64,000 bases of DNA, taken from contig CM022669.1 of the NCBI GenBank assembly GCA_012295275.1, positions 4,005,277-4,069,276 of the forward strand, written 5' to 3'. Below, piece by piece: positions 58,301-64,000 of the stretch (its first letter is position 1; each line of letters begins with the position of its first letter). The position numbers were made by a program, and so were the translations under genes. Under the pieces are notes generated by a model. The model did not search any database. It was not told where the DNA came from and worked only from the letters and a program-made list of their open reading frames with translations. The stretch comes from Chrysomallon squamiferum (taxonomy: Eukaryota > Mollusca > Gastropoda > Neomphalida > Peltospiridae).

Positions 58301-61300
58301 GTATACAGTATATTATCATCTGAATTTTTAAAATATTTATGTACAGTGCTATTTTCCATAGTATAATTATTTCTGATACAGTAGACATTTTTATAACTTT
58401 CTCACTATGAAGTCTTTAATCATCCAGTAATAATGTACAGATATATTCATACTGTTTTATATATGTCAATTCATCTGATGATTTTTTATTAATTACAAAT
58501 GTTTTGTAATACTTACATAGGTCCAGCTGGGTTAAGCGGTCTGGATGGTCCAGCAGGGTTAACAGGCACTACAGGACTTCAAGGTGTAGCTGGAAGAATA
58601 GGCCCACATGGACAAACAGGCGTGTCAGGAGCTACTGGAATAACTGGTATTACAGGCGCCAAGGGAGAGAAAGGAAATGTCGGCAGTCCTGGTGTTAAAG
58701 GTTCTGTAGGAGCCGCTGGAATTACTGGCATGACCGGTACAACAGGACAAGCCGGTTCTCTTGGTTTACCAGGGTTGACCGGAATGTCTGGCATGACTGG
58801 TCCTAGAGGATTTAAAGGAGACAGGGGCTTAAGTGGTCTTTCAGGTTTGGTTGGTTTAACTGGAGCGACTGGAATTCAAGGAAACGATGGTGCGGCTGGA
58901 ATAACTGGGTTCACTGGATTTACTGGAGTCGGTTTACATGGAATGACGGGCCTTTCTGGCATTCCTGGTAGACCTGGACACACTGGAATGACGGGCCCAA
59001 CCGGACCAGTTGGAAGGATAGGTGCACAAGGAATAGCAGGTTAATTTTCCTGTTTGTTAACTAGGAATCCGAAGAACCGATGATCTGAATCGACAATTTA
59101 ATTCATTAAAGTAAATAAAATGAAATATTTGTATTTTCATGATAAGATAAGGCTTCAATTTAAGACAAATATTACTATTTGATACAAAATGATATTTGAT
59201 CATTATTTACAAATTACGACCAGTAATGCATTCCAGTATTATTTTTTTTTATTACAGGTTTAACTGGAGTTAGTGGACTCCCAGGCTTGCCAGGCGTTAC
59301 TGGTCCACAAGGCTTTCGCGGTGCCCATGGATTTGCTGGCCTTCCTGGTCTGACTGGACAAACTGGACCCAGAGGGAATCCTGGTTTGGCTGGTCTACCT
59401 GGTCTTGCTGGTGCCCAAGGCTTAAGTGGAAGAGATGGGGCCAACGGGATGACTGGAATGTCCGGTGTTCCTGGGCCATCAGGTGACTGTGATTAAACTC
59501 TAAAATAGTTTCTGGAAAATTAAATTAACTTGCTGATAAACTGGATATTCAAAATTTAAAAGACAAATTCCGTTGCATTGATTGAAAGGTATTTAGTGTT
59601 ATTAAAATTCCTGGCTATAGGAAAATGCAGTTTGCTGTTAATCTGTTAGAATAATTTTAAAGTATCAGCACCAGCTGTCCTAGTAGTCAATAAACCATTA
59701 AGAAATTAACACATAACAATGTTAATTTCAAAACGTATTCTATTCATTACAGGCTTACATGGTGCTGAGGGTATAACAGGAGTAAGTGGGGCTACCGGAT
59801 CTCCAGGATTAATTGGAATAACTGGAATGACCGGACAGCGCGGTCCAGCTGGTCAGAAAGGTGGACAAGGTGTCACTGGAATCGCTGGTCAGCTAGGTCC
59901 ACAAGGTTTCCAAGGTATCACTGGACACACGGGTGCTGCTGGTCCTCGAGGACTGCAAGGTCTAGCAGGTAAACATTAAATGAAAATGAATATAATTATA
60001 GACTTTATATCGATCTGTACAATAACTGAAAAGGAACTATAAATTCCCATCTATATATATATATATCTGTGAAGCTGAATTTAATTTTCTATTTCTTTAA
60101 AGCAGCTTTCAGCTATACAGTGACATACAAGATAGATAAGAAACCGAAGTTGTCACATTTCCTGCCTCTGTAATGACTGAATCCACCAGTGTATACAACA
60201 TGCATACTTGTTCTCTTGATGTCTATCTAGGAGAATAGGTCAACAGCAATAATATTTTTAAATGAACTTTTCAGGTCCAGAAGGCCATACTGGTCTGCCT
60301 GGCCCGGCTGGCCCAAAAGGAGAACGTTCTGGTAAGTACTGTCATGCAGAGAAGTTGTAACTGTAATGATTTGATGATTTTTCTTCTAATTTGGAAACAA
60401 AAGATAATGATAAAATACTGGCCAACATTACTTGTTTTGGTCATCTGACTTGCTACCATTTTTATGATTGATTTATAAAAAAAAATTTCAAAGATTTTAC
60501 TTCGTAAGTTTTGTTTTAGTCCAGTTTACAAAATAGTTTAAGGAAACACAAGTTTGTAACCAGAACTCATTCTTAATTAACAGATCTCGTGTTCTGCAAT
60601 GCCAGCAATGCCACACCTTGCGATCACTACTGTGTTGATATCTGGACTGGACATGAATGTAGATGTTACGAAGGTTATCGACTAGCAAACGACTCTAAAA
60701 CGTGCATAGGTTGGTACACGTCTTTAATAAGGATTAAACATTACGCAAAACATGTTATTTTGGCACCAAGCAAAGTTTCTTCCCTTGATTACTGTGAACT
60801 TAATTCAGTCACTGATACTCGATTTTGTTTTGTCGATTATTTCATAACCTTAACTTTGAGAGTGATTATTTTCTGAATATCATATCTCAAATGAGGAGAC
60901 CAAGGAGGCATCCATATTGGGCTGCGCTTATGGCATCATTTGACCTTCATCCAGACTCGATTCTGTTCATTATACGAAATGGCAAGAGATATTGAATAAA
61001 TTAAATAAATGTACAATATGATACAATATAAATCTACAAATTTGATGGTTAACAAGTTTAGAGAATTTGTGTATGTAACAGATAATACAAGAACTGCCTT
61101 AAACATACTGACGTTGATTTTTTTGTTCATTTAGATATCGACGAATGTGACGCCATTGGACCATGTGAACAACTCTGCAACAACACCATCGGCGGATTTA
61201 TATGCAGCTGTCGTGCAGGATATGAACTCCACGAAAACGAAAGAAATTGTGAAGGCAAGTGAGAATTGGGAGCCAGTTCTCATTATCTGTCAGAACGTAA

Positions 61301-62408
61301 TAAGAAAGTTGATGTTTGAAATGAGACATAGTGCCAGAATTATCTAATAATGCCAACGCATTAATATTCACTAAATCATCTTTAAACATTTGGAGAACAT
61401 TTCTTGACTGCATTTCTAAGTTTGGCTTCATTTCACAATGTTTACCTTTTATTTTATTTATTTTTTTAACCACAGATATAGACGAATGCCACTGTGAATG
61501 TGAAGCAAAGAATCCGTGTCAAAACGTGAGAGGTTTTATGGGAATTCCTGCCTGCGTCAACACCATTGGTTCCTACAGCTGTGTCGGCGTCAGATACTCG
61601 CTCGGCAGCGCTCACTTTGGTAAGCAAAACGTGTTCAACATTTGTTTTCTCATTGGAAAATGTTTAACTGTACAGTACTTGAATAATAATCCAAAATGAA
61701 AATGAGTTTTGTTAATTTAGGAACGAGAAGATAAGTGATTATTCAATTTAAACATTTTTAACTTGGCTTACCTCAGAGTATTCTTTTACGACACTGACAT
61801 GCTATAAAAACACAAGCTCTTGTAAGTAGCATTTATGGAAATGAATTAAAGTCCATCTACCATTGCAGATGCAGGTATACGCTCTCGGAATTATTTAACG
61901 TGACAAAAACAGTTGAAAACAGTAAATTGTAAGCCACTATCAATAAATGATAAATACTTTTTTTTAAAGAGAAAATAAAGGAAAATGGCTCTTGCATATC
62001 GTTCTAACTGGTTTTACATTTCATGTATCTGTATCTGGAACCGGTAACCTTCGTCTTTTCACGTTTAGCTCATTTCATTTGTGTTTAGATGAAGCAAATA
62101 TGGATTCCATTCAGGAAGATGGTTTTTATCAGAACAACGACGCCAGCAGTGCCGAAAACACGTCACAAGCAACCGCAGCTACGGTACTGTCTCCAGAAAT
62201 ATCGACAATTCTGCTCGGCATCATGTTGGGCTGTGTTTTACTCATCGCCATTGCTCTGATTATCATCGCAGTGAGATCTCGCAGAAAGAAGCAAAAGCGT
62301 GTTCAGACTGGCGGATTCAGTGGAGGAACGGCAAGACGAGGCAGTGCCGCTCAGACAGTGGGCGAACAGTCGTACGTGAAGACTCCATCTTCAGCCATGC
62401 AAATATAA
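47594..62408 (+). CDS. Gene B copy 2 (complete): type I transmembrane collagen-like protein with novel N-terminal module and three EGF repeats
   Basis: Twenty-eight phase-consistent exons, about 2100 residues. Signal peptide 47594-47669. N-terminal module 48077-48366 and 48681-48903, with several N-glycosylation sequons (NYT, NIT, NVS). Collagen exons 49443-49811, 50202-50354, 50461-50622, 51032-51139, 51315-51737, 52026-52442, 52676-52915, 53209-53379, 53843-53995, 54307-54513, 54970-55122, 55643-55750, 56174-56371, 56492-56743, 57010-57270, 57569-58009, 58130-58300, 58521-59039, 59258-59482, 59753-59968 and 60275-60331: about 1668 residues of Gly-X-Y with three interruptions. EGF exons 60584-60709, 61135-61254 and 61476-61619; the last two begin DIDEC, the calcium-binding type. 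Final exon 62089-62408: stalk, TM helix ([20 protein letters not shown] and beyond), basic RSRRKKQK, and a tail ending SSAMQI. Three introns use GC donors. It should be a surface-anchored triple-helical protein; the ligand and role are unknown. Confidence 0.85.
49262..49344. repeat. Inverted microsatellite (ATT)n-(AAT)n, copy 2
   Basis: Counterpart of 17328-17410. About 16 ATT units followed by about 11 AAT units, capable of forming a long hairpin in the intron before the first collagen exon. Confidence 0.93.
53996..54306 (+). other. GC-AG intron in gene B (after collagen exon 9)
   Basis: The exon ends ATGACAG and the intron begins GCGAGT. No GT donor nearby gives the required phase 1. The same sequence occurs in copy 1 at 21929. 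Reading on into the intron meets a stop within 14 codons. Confidence 0.75.
54514..54969 (+). other. GC-AG intron in gene B (after collagen exon 10)
   Basis: The exon ends ATGG and the intron begins GCAAGT, the preferred GC-donor consensus. The alternative donor four bases on (GTATCA) would end in phase 2 and break the Gly-X-Y frame. Conserved in copy 1 at 22451. Confidence 0.75.
55232..55539. repeat. 77-base minisatellite, four tandem units, copy 2 only
   Basis: Units start at 55232, 55309, 55386 and 55463 with a constant 77-base spacing and near-identical sequence. They lie in the intron between collagen exons 11 and 12. Copy 1 has a single unit at the matching place (about 23169-23245). 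Confidence 0.97.
61255..61475 (+). other. GC-AG intron in gene B (after EGF2)
   Basis: The exon ends TGTGAAG and the intron begins GCAAGT. A GT donor three bases further on (GTGAGA after GGCAA) would end in phase 2, while the next exon requires phase 1 to read DIDEC. The GC donor is therefore the consistent choice. This part has no counterpart in copy 1. Confidence 0.75.
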
Positions 62409-64000
62409 CACATTTTATATATAAACAATTATTTTTATATATATTTATCAACTGTAAAGTATGTTCAAGTATTTATACATACGTAGTGCAAATTATTTAT
62501 TTTTATACATTTGTTTCTCCCATGATGATGTATGTTCTATACACAGATTATTAAATGTTGATACAATGCGATGATTTGTATTTTTCTTTAAAATGGAAAT
62601 TAAACTTGTTCAGGATAATTAAAAAGAAAACTGAAAAATAAAGTGAATACACTTGATAAGTTTATACTGAAAATGTATCAATTAGCATGCCATCAAAACA
62701 ATATCCCACTTTCGATTTCCATTTCCACGACAAAATTCACGCTCAAGTTTAACAGAAGTCTATAGAGCTTTACTCAGTTGTGTACTGACGAGAACCGGTT
62801 GCTACTAACGACATTCAACGGCTTCGTCGATTAGCAGCAACATACCTTTCAAAAGAGCCTTCCCAAGGATTGGAAAAAACAAACATATGGTCATTTGTTA
62901 GAAAATGACAAAAAAATGGAGGTAAACCATGAATAATCGAAAAGCCATCGCCATAAGAACGATTAATGTGGTCCTACGCACAAAACAATGCGAGGCGACC
63001 TCGGGAGATTGGTAAATACGTTTTTATCTGGCTTGAAAATCTCGAGCATCTTGACTGGGGGGCCTCTTATAATGAATGATGTACTTCAACTGGCTTTAAG
63101 AAAGATAATCGGATTCCTTTATCTGATATTCCAATCTCACAGAGGCAAGAGTTCCCTCACTTTCTTAGCCGTGGTATTTCTCAGTGTTATCGCAAGGCTT
63201 TTCACTTAACTGAGATCAATTCGTAGCTCAGTGGTTTGGGGCGAAACAAGATCTGCGACATGACGAGGGGGCCTGGTCTCTACAGATATTTCAGTTAATA
63301 TTCACGATCGTTTGTCTGTGGATGAAGCTTGTGTTATCCTATTGGTAAAATTGAGAAAGTTTTCTTCTCTCATATCCCATTATAAAAAAAAAGGTTCTCG
63401 ACTTTAAACGGCTGTTAATAATAATTTATTGACTAAACACACATTTGTGCCCAGTAATTAACCTTGTACGTAATGTATTCCCGAAGGAATAATAATAGTA
63501 ATAGTAATAATAGTAATAATAGTAGTAATAGTAATAGTAGTAATAGTAATAATAGTAATAGTAATAATAGTAATAGTAATAGTAATAATAATAATAGTAA
63601 TAGTAATAGTAATAATAATAATAGTTTGCTAAAAGTCGCGAGATTAATTCACTGGTGTATTAAGCGAATAAAGCACGAGTTCCTGGATCTACCCTTTTTG
63701 TTGACCATTTTCCTGTTTCAACTGGCGCTCCTGTTTAATTGTATCGGAGACTGTGAAAGGAACATTCTTGCCTCGTAATTTCTTGGAGAAAATTATCTAA
63801 CGCTATATCAAGCTGTTTAACAGGTTATCGAGAATGTGTCGTGAACAGGTTACAGAAGGAAACGTTAGACTTTTGATAACTCACTTGGGGCATAGCTTTT
63901 TGTTACAGTTCATTTTTGTTGTGTGCCTAATGTACTGCGTGCTAATCTTGTTTGTTTTCCTTTTTATTCGCAATAGTTCTTAAACACGAGATTTCCTAAA
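62409..64000. other. Gene B 3' UTR and flanking sequence, no further gene seen
   Basis: An AATAAA at 62637 could end the gene B transcript. A plus-strand frame at 62988-63209 and another at 63464-63778 (an Asn-Ser repeat from the microsatellite) have no recognisable domain. The segment from about 62700 to 63350 is less AT-rich than its surroundings, which could mean an old mobile element, but I see no ends. Confidence 0.45.
63488..63624. repeat. (AAT/AGT)n mixed trinucleotide microsatellite
   Basis: Irregular alternation of AAT and AGT units over about 137 bases. Translated on the plus strand it gives a poly-Asn/Ser frame that is not a gene. Confidence 0.95.

Larger units (their letters stand above)
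44001..60977 (+). repeat. Large direct duplication, copy 2 (about 17.0 kb)
   Basis: Matches 11989-28700. The first base after the N gap corresponds to 11989, so the true left end is unknown. The right end of similarity is at about 60977, inside the intron after the first EGF exon of gene B; copy 2 then continues with the rest of gene B. Copy 2 is longer because of a 77-base tandem repeat and small insertions. Confidence 0.95.

Noticed and set aside
49443-60331. Bacterial or phage origin for the GATG-type collagen repeats
   Set aside because: The repeat looks like bacterial BclA-type collagen, but it is split by some twenty spliceosomal introns and flanked by a signal peptide, EGF units and a TM exon. 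It is therefore an animal gene.
63220-63300. tRNA-like A box (gtagctcagtggttt) suggesting a tRNA gene or tRNA-derived SINE
   Set aside because: No matching B box at the right distance downstream and no cloverleaf can be drawn; the A-box match alone is not enough.

Overview
The window is animal nuclear DNA: AT-rich, full of trinucleotide and dinucleotide microsatellites, with short introns and standard GT-AG splice sites. The gene set is metazoan: a piRNA-pathway EXD1 homologue, NUDT2, telomere factor CTC1, a nicotinic acetylcholine receptor fragment, and EGF and collagen membrane proteins. I think a lophotrochozoan, probably a mollusc. That rests on the nAChR and the general style of the sequence plus one dispersed repeat I associate with molluscs; no marker here proves it.

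Layout. 1-1991: microsatellite-rich, no gene seen. 1992-5095 (-): EXD1-like gene, seven exons, with a catalytically degenerate DEDD domain. 5981-7096 (+): NUDT2 diadenosine tetraphosphatase, head to head with EXD1, carrying an apparent one-base frameshift in exon 1. 9557-13323 (+): gene A, a 377-residue type I membrane protein (signal peptide, novel N-terminal module, three EGF-like repeats, transmembrane segment, short tail). 15668-28432 (+): gene B copy 1, which encodes the same kind of N-terminal module followed by a very long collagen-like region and one EGF, then stops abruptly at about 28700. 28704-30109 (+): the last two exons of a nicotinic acetylcholine receptor subunit, joined directly to the broken gene B. 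34854-42980 (-): the C-terminal about 870 residues of CTC1. 43801-44000: a gap of 200 N. 44001-60977: a second copy of 11989-28700, holding the last two exons of gene A and gene B again. Here gene B is complete (47594-62408, 28 exons, about 2100 residues). 62409-64000: no gene seen.

Two points matter most. First, genes A and B look like an uncharacterised family of type I membrane proteins: their N-terminal modules share a residue pattern and the same two-exon, phase 1-0-1 structure, and the EGF exons are symmetric (phase 1-1). Gene B adds about 550 Gly-X-Y triplets, rich in Thr in the Y position and poor in Pro, in 21 exons that split the Gly codon. Second, the 17-kb duplication begins exactly at the assembly gap, while the other copy ends exactly where nAChR sequence begins. 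This could be a real tandem duplication with a rearrangement, or two haplotypes (or a chimeric contig) placed in series. The sequence alone cannot decide.

Exon coordinates come from reading splice sites by eye and checking that reading-frame phases agree across each intron. No database search was possible, so names rest on recognised motifs.
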